From NCBI RefSeq assembly GCF_008831285.2, contig NC_045150.1:1688001-1748000 (forward strand): DNA of 60,000 nucleotides. Reading direction: 5' to 3'. Below the pieces are notes generated by a model. The model searched no databases. It worked only from the letters and a program-made list of their open reading frames with translations, and was not told the origin of the DNA. A program made the translations under genes and the position numbers. Origin of the DNA: Nymphaea colorata (Eukaryota > Streptophyta > Magnoliopsida > Nymphaeales > Nymphaeaceae). Shown here piece by piece: positions 32,444 to 44,200 of this stretch (within the stretch, counting starts at the first letter, position 1; each line of letters starts with the position of its first letter).

Positions 32444-32890
32444 ATGACTACTGGAGCTGAGACCTGTGAGACAAGAATCTCTCGTTTCGAGGAATCTGTT
32501 GGCTCACTGACGACTTAAGTGTCTTTTGCATCATCAGACTACCATCAAATTGTGGAGCATCTGGCTCTACTGAAGAATCAAATGAAGGAACTTGCCGCTC
32601 GTTCGGATGGTTTGCTCGTTCGGATGGTTTGTTTGATGACTTTTGCAACGAGATTGGGGAAACCAGACTGGTGTAGCAGCATGAACTTGCTGTTGTGCAT
32701 CGTGCTGTAGGAGCAGCCATAGGGGAGACTCCAAAGATCAAGGTCCTGAAGCTGAAAGCACTCCATGGTGCTCGGTGTTCAAAGGACTTGGAGAACTATC
32801 TTTGGGGCATAGAGTAGTACTTCAAGGTTGTCCATACCAAAGAGGAGAACGAGGTCACTGTTGCAACGATGTATCTGCAGAGTGGGATAC
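32444..32890 (+). pseudogene. Gypsy-type gag N-terminal remnant
   Basis: Seen: ATG at 32,444 opens MTTGAETCETRISRFEESVG, then a stop, then a frame with NQMKELAARSDG. At 32,760-32,870 the plus strand reads HGARCSKDLENYLWGIE, a stop, YFKVVHTKEENEVTVATMYL, matching the start of the Retrotran_gag domain (F.G..NAKELENFLW..EQYF..........V..A.MYL). The match stops at 32,880, where a 220-bp sequence repeated at 36,972 begins. Known: gag forms the particle. The protein is broken by two or more stops and truncated after MYL. Confidence 0.75.
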
Positions 32891-33100
32891 ATTGGGGTTT
32901 CACCGGACATGGGTCCAGATCTGTACAGGTGGGAAGGACCCATAAGTTTTGTAGAATCTGATCCAAACTTCAGTAATTCGAGTTGGATTGTGGTTCTTTT
33001 GGGGGATCCGAGACGAGAGTTGGATCTACTTTTATTGAGTCGGTCTTTGACCCGATTTTCATGTGAGACCTGGGTAGTTTGTCAGTTTCTCTCCTTTGGT
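32881..33100 (+). repeat. 220-bp direct repeat, left copy
   Basis: AGTGGGATACATTGG.. to ..GTTTCTCTCCT is closely similar to 36,972-37,200. Both contain TTTGTAGAAT, TTTTATTGAGTCG and TTTCATGTGAGAC. May be termini of an element nested in the gypsy-like one, but no target duplication was found. Confidence 0.75.
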
Positions 33101-34288
33101 ACCACTTTATACTCACATTAGTAGGTAGTAGTTACTGTCTAGTAGAACAACAAGAAAAGATCATCCAAAAGTTAAGGTGCTTTACCAGAATATCAAATGA
33201 CCCCTGTTGTTGATGATTAGGGAAGAGTAGTCGTCGGTTTGGCACTGGTGAACACCTCTTCTAATAGCTGCAATTCTGCTCCTGCGATTACAACTCTAAA
33301 GTCCCAAGAACAGTGTCCCTCTCTGCTACAAATGATTTCCCAAGCCTCGCAAATCAAGCTCCAAACAATATAGTAAATAAGCAGAGAGAAAAGGTCATGG
33401 TCATGTCACCGGATAGGCAAATAAACCCCCCAGGAGAAAGTGAAATCAAGGTGAGGCAATCGTCAGAAGCACTGGCAAACGCGTCTTCTCCTTTGATAGC
33501 TCTGGTGCAGCTTAAGTCTGCTTCACAACAACACAAAGAAGACCATGATCTTTCTAAAACAGTAAGTGCAAGAAAACAAGATGGTTCTACACTTCACTGA
33601 ATCGCAATAAAGCCCCTGTTTGAAAATGATTTGGGGGGGAGCAATCGCCAGATTGGCACCGGTGAATGCCTCTTCAAGCAGCTGTTGAGCTGCTTCAAAA
33701 ATCTAGCAGCTCTAAGGCAGCTTCTATTGTCCTCCGTTCCTAGCTCCTCACCAAATGATCCAACTCACAACAATGGACAGATTCTTCATGCACCGATCAT
33801 CTAATGCCATAGTGTGTGCTTTTTGAATTTCATACATTCGTGTCAAACAATTATAAACCTCTAGTTACTATCTGAAAGAAGCGGCTCTGAGCTCTATCTA
33901 TCTAAATTTCTCATCACATAGCAATTTGTTTTCCCCGATCAGCCTCTTGCCTTTGTGGGTACTCACCAAGGGCCTTTGCCTCTTGGAATCTAACCAGACT
34001 TTCCCTCATTACCAATCTTTCATATACTATACTTTTTGGTATTATAAACTACTTAACAGAATAAAATTCAAACAAACATACTATAAAACTAAATAACCAG
34101 CTCTTCAGGAAAACAAACTTTTATTCCATAAAGAGAAACATAACAGAGATACTTACAGATATTTCTGATTCTAATTTAACTTCTATCGAAGTCATACTCT
34201 CCACATCTCGGTCGGAGATTTGTGGAACACACTCCATATCTCCTTACAATTGATAGATGTCCTAACTAGTTGGTTTGAATGATACTGA
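33101..34288. other. Unassigned interior of gypsy-like element
   Basis: No known domain. Two near-copies of GGCACCGGTGAATGCCTCTTC occur at about 33,240 and 33,655. A 95-codon plus frame (33,313-33,600) is unrecognised. On the minus strand, an ATG near 34,233 opens MECVPQISDRDVESMTSIEV and then runs into a possible splice donor (GTAAGTATC); this is only suggestive. Confidence 0.4.
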
Positions 34289-34304
34289 GGCTCTGATACC
34301 AAAA
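34289..34304 (-). promoter_or_regulatory. tRNA-Met primer binding site on the minus strand
   Basis: Minus strand TTGGTATCAGAGCCTC, a full match to TGGTATCAGAGCC. A TATA-like TATAAGAAGG lies about 125 bp upstream on the same strand (about 34,424). Suggests a separate minus-strand reverse-transcribing element, possibly LTR-less. Confidence 0.65.
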
Positions 34305-34699
34305 TGGGTTGAATACATAGAACAATGAAGAGTTAACATAAAAGAGCAAGCAGACACAAGGAGGAGAGCTCTAGAGTCAAAACAGTGGATGTCCCAACTG
34401 AACTCTTCTTTGCCTTCTTATAGCCACTTTCTTTCCCCTTAGTGCGTATAGTATGTCTCCATCAAGTCTGGCTAGTGCGTAGTGGGTGTGCATCTTATGT
34501 CTCAATCGAATCACTCATTTTCTTTATTCACTCTGAGTGCATATTTGGGAATATGCCTTTATGTCTTTTTCTGAGTAATCTATGTCGGCCATTACTTTTC
34601 CTTTTTCCTGATTTCTTTCCATAGTGCGCATCTTTGCTTTTCTTTGTACCATAATTATGTCGTATATTTTTCTTTTACTTTAAGTCATTTCAGTCCTCC

Positions 34700-35530
34700 A
34701 TAGCTTTTCCTTTACAGGTAGTGAGTGAAGGGTGGGCAGATTATTCTTAAAGTATTACTTCGCATGGTTCTTTTGCTTTCATTACATTGATGTTCTAGAT
34801 ACTTTTGCATAATCTTACAATATTCTTTTGTACTGCTGGTTCCCATTAACTGGCCTTTGATAGCTTTAGTTTGAGCTGACTTATCTGGTGATATGAGTGT
34901 CTTGAGCCATCTGAGGATCTCCTCTTTAGTACCTTCTTTAGTCTTCTATGATTGGGAATATATGAACTGATAGCTCTTGGAGTCATACATCCATACATTG
35001 GTTTCATTATACTGGTGTAATAATTCATCAAAGATTAATTGGATATCCATTGGCCTCTTTTTTGTAAAGAAATTTGGCATATATGGGAGTAGTATGTCTG
35101 ATTGTACCTGGAACTCAGATTCAACTACTTCTTTGGTAATTCCAATTTTGATACAATATATGAGAGGTGATATTTGTTCTTTGAGTATTTCTGCCTGAGC
35201 AGCATATACTCTTATATAGACCAGTGGTGCTTTGGTTACTTCAAGATAAAGTTTGATTGCCTTACATAATTTTGGTATTTGTTCCACTTCTTTCCCAGTC
35301 TAAGTGTAGACAGTATGCAGAAGTCCATAATTGTGTGTCATCCTAACTAGATTTGGGTCTGGATATGCAATAAGTTTATTTAGTCCTAGATATGATATGG
35401 TAATATATCCTTTCCCTTGGGTAGCGTTTTCCCTGGGGTGTTCTTATTTAGGTAGTCAGTTATTTTCTTTAAGTTTCTTAAATAGTTGTTTACTATCATG
35501 GACTGGTGGCTCTCTTTCTTTTCCTGCTGG
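34700..35530 (-). pseudogene. Unidentified minus-strand coding remnant upstream of a PBS
   Basis: Seen: a nearly open frame: GYITISYLGLNKLIAYPDPN, a stop, then 113 codons (34,946-35,287) with RVYAAQAEILKEQISPLIYC and PYMPNFFTKKRPMDIQLIFD, then a stop and further readable LRWLKTLISPDKSAQTKAIK. The long readable stretch with few stops suggests a formerly functional protein. It ends about 0.4 kb before a minus-strand TATA-like box and tRNA-Met primer binding site. That order (coding, promoter, PBS) would suit an integrated pararetrovirus-like or other circular-template element, but I see no RT, coat zinc knuckle or movement motif and do not assign a family. Confidence 0.4.
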
Positions 35531-35621
35531 ATAGTTTAGACATGGACTGTCTACCACCTTAATACCAACAACTTAGTTGTGTTCCTAGCTGTGGAGAAAA
35601 CGGCTGCACCTGAGCTGACCA

Positions 35622-36446
35622 GTGTTAGGATCATTTCACCAAAGGAAACGAAGGAGGAGAAGGGCAGACCATGACCTGTCCAATGTTATGGCACACTCGA
35701 AACAAAATGAAGGCAGTGATTACCTGGATGGAGCAGACTCACCGCTGGAGATATGTTTGTTCCAGCACTTGGAATCAGTGGACAAAGGACCTGAGGTGTT
35801 GTCGTGTTCTCCTCAACGCTATCCTAGCTTAGCCCCTGCATTTTTGAAAATGATCCCTAACTTCGAAACCAGTGCAGAATGGACCAAAACTGTTGATAAT
35901 GGGGAGGACGTTGGGTGCTTCTGGACAGATAGATCCAATAGCCCTCTTGCTCCTGTACGAGCTGAAGCATGTAAGCTATCTCGAGTGAAGGTTTATCAGC
36001 TCGCACTTCCCAATTTCAATAGGTTGAACAAAGGAAATTCCATGGTCAGGACAGGGATAACTCCTTGGGCAGTCCGAATTGATGGTACAACTGCAGCGTA
36101 TTTTTATTGGCGATCATGGACCAGGTATGCAGACCAAGAGGTAGAGTCGCATCCAGCTGAAGGAGAGAACGACTGTAGGGAAATTGCCCATAATACGGTG
36201 TCTGATTTTGCTATGATTAAGAAGAGAACTTGGGTGAGCAGCATGCCAGCCAAGAGGGATGCCAACAGTTTGGTATCCCTACAGCATGTCTTCCAGATTC
36301 GTGCCAATTTACACCTCATGCCTTTTCAAAGGAGCACGGACTCGATGGCTAAGGCAGGGCATTATAGGACTCTCATGAGCACACAATATTTCTTCCCAAC
36401 TGGGAGCAAGATCGTGATAGGATGCACTGCAAAGGTCTCACATTAA
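35622..36446 (+). CDS. 274-codon open frame of unknown nature
   Basis: Seen: the longest uninterrupted frame in the window, ATG at 35,622, stop at 36,446. It opens with a basic stretch (RKRRRRR) and has an even mix of residues, with several Trp and Cys, no signal peptide, no membrane segment and no motif I recognise. It lies inside the gypsy-like element, between the unidentified minus-strand remnant and a cluster of GGACACG motifs. It may be a captured host fragment, an element-encoded accessory protein or chance openness in a locally GC-balanced region. No intron or upstream promoter is evident. Confidence 0.3.
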   Translation: MLGSFHQRKRRRRRADHDLSNVMAHSKQNEGSDYLDGADSPLEICLFQHLESVDKGPEVLSCSPQRYPSLAPAFLKMIPNFETSAEWTKTVDNGEDVGCFWTDRSNSPLAPVRAEACKLSRVKVYQLALPNFNRLNKGNSMVRTGITPWAVRIDGTTAAYFYWRSWTRYADQEVESHPAEGENDCREIAHNTVSDFAMIKKRTWVSSMPAKRDANSLVSLQHVFQIRANLHLMPFQRSTDSMAKAGHYRTLMSTQYFFPTGSKIVIGCTAKVSH

Positions 36447-36654
36447 GAGACCCAAAAATTATTGGAGTATCGGCAAAGGGCGGCATTGATGCCAAGGCCA
36501 AACACGGGTATCGTCTTACGGGGATTGTAGGAGTTGGAGCTGTAACAGTTGAAACAAGTCAAGGGGCTACATGGGCGATTCATCCAAGCCAGCAGTCTCG
36601 AGCAAATGCAGCCAAGAGTCACCAGATTGCAGACAGCCAAGGGTTCGAGCAGGT

Positions 36655-36950
36655 TCTGGGAGGGACACGCCTCGTATGCTAGGAAGGGCACGCAGATTGC
36701 AGACAGACATGGGCTCAAGACACTACCAGCGCATTCTAGGCGGGACATAGCTTCAAGCGATGTGGGACACGTTGAGGTACCACGGGCACAAAGGAGAGAC
36801 ACGCGTGAGACACGACTGGTAAGTTTTGAGGCGAGACACGCGAGAATGTATGGTAGGACATGCCAAGCAGGAGGAGACTCGGCCTTAGCGACACGTGCGG
36901 GACACGAATGAGATCCATTGCAGGAATCATCGACGTGTGAGGCAGGACAT
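36655..36950 (+). repeat. Cluster of GGACACG-like motifs
   Basis: About a dozen variants of [GA]GACACG or GGACATG, all on the plus strand, at irregular spacing (for example 36,662, 36,769, 36,796, 36,809, 36,834, 36,896). Resembles the subterminal motif clusters of DNA transposons. The following repeat copy begins with the related GGGATACGTTGG. Confidence 0.6.
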
Positions 36951-36971
36951 GTTGAAACAGAGAAGGCACAT

Positions 36972-37200
36972 AAGTGGGATACGTTGGAGTTTCAACAACA
37001 CGGGTCCAGATCTATACATGCAGGTAGGACCCGCAGGTTTTGTAGAATATGATTCAAACTTTAGTAATTCGGGTTGGATCACAGTTCTTTTGAGGGGATC
37101 AGAGGCAGGAGTCAGATATACTTTTATTGAGTCGATCTTTGACCCGGTTTTCATGTGAGACTAGGATGGTTTGTCATGTGAACCGGGCCATTCTCTCCTG
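36972..37200 (+). repeat. 220-bp direct repeat, right copy
   Basis: Partner of 32,881-33,100 with scattered substitutions and a few indels. Confidence 0.75.
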
Positions 37201-37905
37201 TTTTTGTCTTCCTCCAGCGATAAAGGCTCGAAACAATGGGAGCTCTTTTCCTTTGATCATACTTGTAAAACCCTTTTTTTTTATGATATCTCAAAGAGGA
37301 TTTTGGCGATTGAGCTGCCGTGGTGTTTAATCAAAGCGCGATCATGGTGATTTTCTCTACCTCCTAGCAAAAACTCCTAAATCCGGCCTTTGAGAAGAGG
37401 ACGTGGTTCTTCCCCTTCTTCACCCAATGGACGCACATAAGCTTGAACCTCCGACAACGTGGTTCTTCTCTGGTGGATTCTTGCCGCTTCGATCCCTACA
37501 ACACCTGGACTTATTGCTATGTGGTTCTAAGTGATCGCCGGCGACGAGTACCATCGTCTGACTAACCATCGCCTTCTTTGTGCCTGCAACTCCACAGTCA
37601 CCAACAGGTTACTATTCCATCGGTTAGCAGGTTCTCCATCCCCTTAATCCATTCTGCACTCATCCCAAATGACTCTCCTGCACCTTCCCACAATCATCCA
37701 CCCCATTTTACCCCTTTGATCGAGGCATTTGGTGTCTGTGTTCCCCCTGTGCCTGAAGAAAGAGCTATCGGTAGAACCCAGGAGCGCAGAGTTTCATTCC
37801 CATTTGCACCTGCTGAGCGTGATCTTGAGCAAGCGACGATGCTAGAGCCGCCTCTTGGCAGTCCTCGGTAGCGTGGTCCCGACAGAGACAGATGGTAGCA
37901 TTGGA
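37201..37905. other. Unassigned 3' interior of gypsy-like element
   Basis: No family recognised. A purine-rich stretch (GACAGAGACAGATGG) before 37,900 could be the polypurine tract. Two short plus-strand frames show no domain. Confidence 0.4.
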
Positions 37906-38497
37906 TGGAAGCAATTCAAATGTAGTGCCTTGGAGGGAACTGATATTGCTAGATGGCAGCCAGCGGTGGTGCCAGGCAACGCCTAGTAGTTGCAGGCCAA
38001 GGGAACGTGGCAAGCAACGTTTCTGCAACACATATGTCTCGCAAGTAGCAGGGCCCGAGGTCAACCACTGGCGTGCACGGCAGCAGTTGTGGGACAGGTG
38101 GCCGATGGGTGGTTGAGGCCCGTCGCCACATTTGAACTTCGGCGGGACGGCCCTGGTGCCTTAGTTTAAATTTGAACTTCGGCGGGACGGCCATGGCACC
38201 TTGATTTTCAATTCAAATGTCGGCGGGATAGTATTGTCGCCTAGCGTTTGAAACTCGAATGCTCTGGCCGAGTATTTAAACTGAATTGAATGTTATACAC
38301 TGAGATGGTTCTTGTATGTTTTGAGTCTCTGTAAAGTTCTACTATTAAGAAAAGACTAAGTCCTCGAGTTGAGGCAAAGCCTGGTTGTTCCTTTGTTCCT
38401 TGAGTTTCTATACGGGTGCTAATAGGCTGGTAAGTCTAAGAGTGTAGACTTAGGTCGTGCAGGTGGAAAAATGAAGCAAAAAATCATCCTTGTAACA
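37906..38497 (+). repeat. 3' LTR of gypsy-like element
   Basis: About 592 bp, TGGAAGCAATTC.. to ..CTTGTAACA, uninterrupted, matching both parts of the split 5' LTR. TATA-like TATTTAAA at 38,273-38,280. Confidence 0.9.
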
Positions 38498-39690
38498 CCT
38501 TCCATCTACCTTAGGGCACACTCTTTTCGAAAAGTCGTTTTGCCTCACTGAAAGATATTTTTGGACAACCACAACTTTACGTACGGGTTACTTTGCATCA
38601 TTCCTATCATCAACTAAGGAGCAGTGGTGTTTATCGAGTGCACCAGCCGATTCGCCTTCGACCCAACTTGGCGTCGATTCAGCTTTTGAGTTAATGTTCG
38701 AAACAAGTGGTTGATAAGATAGTAAATTTTTTATGACTTAATGTTTATGAAACAATAAAATATATATGAAATAGTGAGATAATGCTATAAGCGGAACAAA
38801 AAAAATGAAAATTCTCTTTTACTGCTTAAAGGTATTTTGGTCATAACGATGTGCATATGCAAACTGACAAATTTTACCGTTATCGAATCTCTAAATCTTC
38901 TTTTTATTGTTTCCATTTTTATCTCTACAAAAAGTTTCTTTTTATATTAATCATGGGTTTTTTAGTCATACTTAAAATGACGCACAAAATTACAAATACA
39001 AAGCGGCGTATACAACCAGCTTCGCTAGCACATAGCTCCAATCACTGCAAAAAAAAAAGACCTTAGGAGAGATTCTCCCTTTTCCTCCAACTAAAGAGCT
39101 GAAGAAGTTTTGTGTAGAATGAGGGCAGGAAGACCAAGACATATTAAGTTTTACCAAGACAAAAAGATCTATTAAGTTTTCCTTTAAAAAGCATATTTTA
39201 TTTTAAAAGGTTAAATTTGTCCAAGATATGGTTGACATAGGTTTGCACTTATCAAGGGGCAGTAAGACCACTTCGGCAAGCTATGGCCTGGTTGACTTAC
39301 AAGTATGGAAAGACTGTCTTTGCCAATAACAAGCTAAGACAAGCCTAAATGGCTGGCCGGGGCCACAACTGGCGTGGGCATATGGCCACTAATGGTAGAG
39401 CCAACCACGGCCTCAGTGCCTCACCTGCATAAGCATGCATGGTGCACTACCCACAGCCAGCGCCCTGCGAACTCAGCAAGCTGATCATGCCCTGGCTAGC
39501 CTGGCCTGGCCGGGTCGAGGACAGGCTAGTCAGGCTAGCTTCGCACAGCCATGGCATGTCGTCCATTGGCCCATTCGAGAGAGAAAATATGTATGTAGGG
39601 GCATTTTGGGTATTTATTTTTAATTAAGGATATTTTGAGAAAATAAAGGATAGTTTAGTATTTTGTGCAGAAAGCAATAGTATTCTAGCA
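38498..39690. other. Gene-free flank of the gypsy-like element
   Basis: No coding signal. AT-rich to about 39,240, then a GGCC-rich 300 bp (CTGGCCTGGCCGGG near 39,499) without recognisable family. Confidence 0.5.
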
Positions 39691-39699
39691 AGGATTTGG

Positions 39700-40345
39700 G
39701 ACTCATTTTGTTTCTAGATTTGGATCCAAACACCAAGGCAAGTCAAGCTTGGAAATTTGGTTTGGGAGACGAGTACATGCATTGGATTTATCTTGAGTAC
39801 GTATTCGGATTGGGGATATGGATCTATGGCTCGTATCTAGGCCTAGAACTATGTCGTCTCGGATGGGAACTAGAATTGTTGATTTGGATTGAAATCTGGA
39901 ATTTGGATCTGAATTGAGATAGGGACGTGGGATTTGAATCAGGGTTTGGATATGGACTAGTTTTTTATCTTGAATTAGGGTATGAGTTCTAAAGCTCATA
40001 TTTGGATTTGGGTTTAGATCCAGAGCTCGTTTTTGGATCTAAAAGTAGGATTTAGATTCAGATCAGGACCTTAATTTTAGATATAAATCTGGGATTTGGA
40101 TCCTAATATGGATATGAGGCTCTATTTTGGATCTTAATTGTGAATTTAAATGCAGATCTAGATCCAGACATGGTTTTGGAAACGGAGCTAGGAATTGGAT
40201 GTGGATCTAGGGCTTTGGATATTGAGATAGGATTTGGATCTAGGGCTTGATTTTGGATCTTAAGTGGGTTGGGATTGGGGTTTTGTCCTGTGTTTCCTAA
40301 ATTTTGGATCTAAACTTGGGTCTAGGTGCAGACTTGGAAGTTAAG
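39700..40345 (+). repeat. Degenerate TTTGGATCT-type repeat tract
   Basis: More than a dozen variants of GGATTTGGATCTRGGG over about 640 bp, with many GATCT, GGGTTTGG and TTTTGGATCT words. An open frame at 39,696-39,917 is a by-product of this composition. Likely a decayed minisatellite. Confidence 0.75.
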
Positions 40346-41291
40346 CCGACAAATCTTCGATCACTTTGCTGGGTTTCAAAGACTCCCTCCTTGGGACATT
40401 TGAGTGAGTAACATAAAAGGACAATCATTGTTAAACTCCTATAGCAAGATTGTATTGTACGGTTAGTGAATGCCTAAAGTCCTTCCCTATATAGGTAGAA
40501 TATGACTTACCAAGTTAGTTATTTACCAACTCTTAACTTTGTAGGCTAACACTTTTAAAATTCCCATGAGAGTCGTGGTTGATTCCATATGAGGAGAGAT
40601 TGAAGAAATTGCACCACCATCTTACCAACTGACTCTCTTCCGATTTGATGAAGAGAGGCTAGAGTCGACCCTTCCTTTTAGGTCGGGTAGTGGGACGTAA
40701 GTATCTCTCCATAGCCAGCCTTTAGACTGCCAAACAATCTAGCAGAATATCTTATTCTTGGAAAACTATCCTTTGCGGATGGTAAGAAAGAGGGCACCTT
40801 ATTCACTCGTGTTTTGGGAATGGCAAGTCCATCCAGTTTTAGTCTAAAGCAAGGGGCTTTTAATTTGTCATCAACTTCATTATAGCCTAACTTTGTGCTA
40901 TTAACCAGTGTATCTCCAATTTTAGTAGGTGCCTACGGATTAGCTAAAACCTTACCAATCTAAGGACATCTACAGTATGATGGCAAACTTTACTAGGTTT
41001 CTAGAGAAACAGTGACATTTATGAACTGATAAGAATGAGAAAGATAATTGCTTATTAAAGAGAGGACTTTCTGAAAAGTAAAACCTTCCTAATTCCAAAC
41101 ATTTTGTATTCCTCGCTTACGAGGATCACCTCCTCACCTTGGTAGTCAAGTGGTATGGTTTCTCTCTTGCCAAACCTTCTTGCATTTGTAGATCCGAATA
41201 AGGAAACCTCTAAGCAAAATTGCCAGCAAAGTTTATAGGCACTTGAGAGAGAAGTTAGGTAGATGTACTCAACCTACTAATGATCTGCATT
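40346..41291. other. Gene-free stretch left of solo LTR, ending in an exon-like segment
   Basis: No family recognised. From about 41,198 a TTTGTAG acceptor-like site is followed by an open stretch reading IRIRKPLSKIASKVYRHLRE up to the insertion point of the LTR. Confidence 0.4.
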
Positions 41292-44200
41292 GCCTTTGTC
41301 ACACCCCAACATCTTGACCTTCAAACAAATTTTTTTTCTAAACATAAAGCATTGAGGTGCGACTACACAACAATTCAAAAAGGATAAAACTATGTCATTC
41401 GAAACAATTGGGCAAACTTTTATTTATATAACAATTTCAATTCATACAAAATCACATCTATGTGTGTGACAAAGATGCCTTAAACCGCAACTTTGATGCT
41501 TAACAAAAATAAGACATCAAAGAGACCAAACCATGACGCGCCGACACTATCAAAGACCCAAAACCTCCCCAGTAGGATGTGAGTGAAGCCATCTGATCAA
41601 CTTGCTACTCCGGGTCTGCCAAAACCTGAAAAAGGAAACAACTGAAGGCTTAGCCTTCGCAGTATGGAAACAAGCCAGAAAAATCCCAAACCTTCTTAGG
41701 TAAGGCTCAAATATGAGAACAATCATAAAAACAATCTATCATCATATCATGTCAGGGCATAGTCATATCATTTACCAAGAAGGCCATTCACATAGACCAC
41801 GACAAGTAAAGGCCACTCAATGGCCACAATAAGATAATTTCAATTCACATGCATATCATTCATATACATTTCATTCACATATTTTCATTTTCATTAGCTT
41901 TAGTGAATTGACAGTTCCTGTGGGTGCAAACACAGGCACGTGGACACCATGGGCGGCCCATAGCCAAGAGACAAACTCCTGTGGTGACCTATAACAGTAT
42001 GGATCCATTCATCCGTTGCAACGGTAGAGCACTCATCCATGGGTGTGTGAATTCCAAGGAGAGATACTCAACCTTCCCTATGACACTCAGGTTGGGAAGG
42101 CGGAAGCCCAACGCTCCAAGCACATCACACAATAGTACCCTGTGGCCTTGCACTGCCTGTGCTTCGAACAGGCAAGACTAGTGGCGAAGGCGTGACAACT
42201 CACAAACACATAGCCACATTCCACTAGCCTCTCATCTCTTATTCTTTCATTATTATCATTATAATAGCACATTCACAAAATGACTAACTAACCCATGAGG
42301 TTTGTACACTTCACGAGTGCACCTATACCTTCAATTGCCTCCACATGAGGGCCATACATAATATTATCATTCATAAGCACTCACGGGTATAACTACCCTC
42401 AAATTCATTCATTTGCATCATTGCTTGTGGCAATGCACATGCAACAAATCACAACATTCACATTCATAAGCACTCACATCTTATCAAACACATCATTCAC
42501 ATCTTTCAAAACTTAGCAAAATCCCGGAGAGTAGTCTCGATCCGTGATGGCTCATAGCTGTCCTATGCAATTATCATGCTATGATGCTCTCTAATGCACA
42601 ATCGGGGTCGAGGAGACACTCGACTCGATACCCCATCTCAACTGTTTTAAATATTTATTAATTCTAGCATGCACATGCATGCGTGACAATTTTTAAAACG
42701 AGTTTCTAATAGCTTTCCAAAACAAAACTTGTCACATGACAAATCATTTCCAAAAAGACTAGTTAGTTTATGAGGTTGGTTTACTTCACAAGTGCACCCA
42801 CACCTCCAATTGCCTCCACACGAGGGCTACACATAACATTACCAGTCTTAGCTAGCCTTCATAACAATACCGGTACAACTACCATTCTATTCATTCAATT
42901 GCATCATTGTCCATGGCAATGTGTATGCAACAATTTACAACATTCACAATCATACACATCAGTCACATCTTTCAAAATTTAGCCAAACCACGAAGAGTAG
43001 TCTCGATCCGTGATTGGCTCGTAGCTGTCCTAAGCAATTATCATTCTATGATGTTTTCTAATGCACGACTGGGGTCGAGGAGACACTCGACTCGATACCC
43101 CACCTCATTTGTTCTAAGCAGTTATCAATTCTAGCATGCACATGCAATGCGTAACATTTTCAAAACAAGCTTCTAATAGTTTTTCAAAACAAAACTTATC
43201 ATATATCAAATCGTTTGCATTCATACATACATTCACTCACAGAACAATCATTCAATCACATCACAATCCTAGGATCTCACGATCCTAAGAACACATGTTC
43301 ACACGTTGGCCCTAGGCAATGATTTGCATGAATGCCGCCATACCTGTCGCGCGTCTACTAAACACCTCAAACTACAACCCACGTTGCTTAAGGCTTACTT
43401 GAAGTGTCCGGTGTACCTGCAAACATAATCAGATAGTAAGTTCTCTACTCGTTTCGCTTTACAATATATATAAGTAGAAAATATAACCAGTGAGGCATGT
43501 CATCGCCTCAAGAGGGTGTCGACGGGTAGTGTCGACCTACAAGCCCTCCAATAGGCCTCCTCCCAACTTCTTGACGTTGCCACCAAGCATCAAAACTCAA
43601 GGCTGCGATCAATCCATCACTAACACATTTCTCATTTGTTTTCTTTAGTCGAGGCGTCAACCCAATAGTTACATTCAACTTACGTATTCTTTTTCCAAAT
43701 AACGTCAAGATACACCCATTCACAAAAACATGTGTCACGTGCTCACTAAGACGGTTCTAAATCTTCTCGACAACATCACAATCTCTACCATGCTTCTCTA
43801 TTGTATCGAAAATCAACACCTCAAACTTAAAATATCATTATAGACATGAATCATCGCTTTTCCAACATAATCCTAAACTTTCTCCAAAAAGCAAAGTCGC
43901 TAACATGCATCCTAAAATCACCAATACTTAATTTTACCATGCTCAAACAATATTTATACGTGCTCCAACAAAAAATACACAATAATATAGGCTCCATCAG
44001 GCCTTGCTCACCCCAATTTAAGAATCCGAACTGCTGCGATGCTTCCGGCATTCACCTCAAGCATTCAAACGATCATCAAATGGCAAAAATCGTGTAATGC
44101 CGCCACCACCAACGCATTTTAGCCGCTGTTATGAGGGGAAAAAACACGTCCCCAAGCTGAAATCCGATCAAACAGTGATAAGAGAATCAAAATAAGTGAA

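Larger units (their letters stand above)
22301..38497 (+). mobile_element. Gypsy-like LTR retrotransposon, interrupted by nested elements
   Basis: Seen: the 3' LTR (37,906-38,497) matches a 5' LTR that is split into 22,301-22,437 and 31,943-32,416. The 5' LTR is followed by a primer binding site (TGGTATCAAAGCCC at 32,419) and a gag remnant starting ATGACTACTGGAGC at 32,444. No protease, RT or integrase was recognised in 33.1-37.9 kb, which instead contains unrelated or unidentified material. Its own length without the nested 9.5-kb element is about 6.7 kb. No target duplication was found. Known: this gag type (ENYLW..E.YF) is typical of Ty3/gypsy. Probably a non-autonomous or rearranged copy. 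Confidence 0.75.

Noticed and set aside
21926-38602. Short similarity between ACGTATGGGCTTTTCGCATCATTCCTA-like sequence left (21,926) and right (38,571) of the gypsy-like element
   Set aside because: Only about 30 bp and not placed at the LTR ends; could be coincidence or an older repeat, too weak to define outer termini.
42281-43160. CRISPR-like array or satellite
   Set aside because: Only two long units inside a bounded LTR; plant nuclear context.
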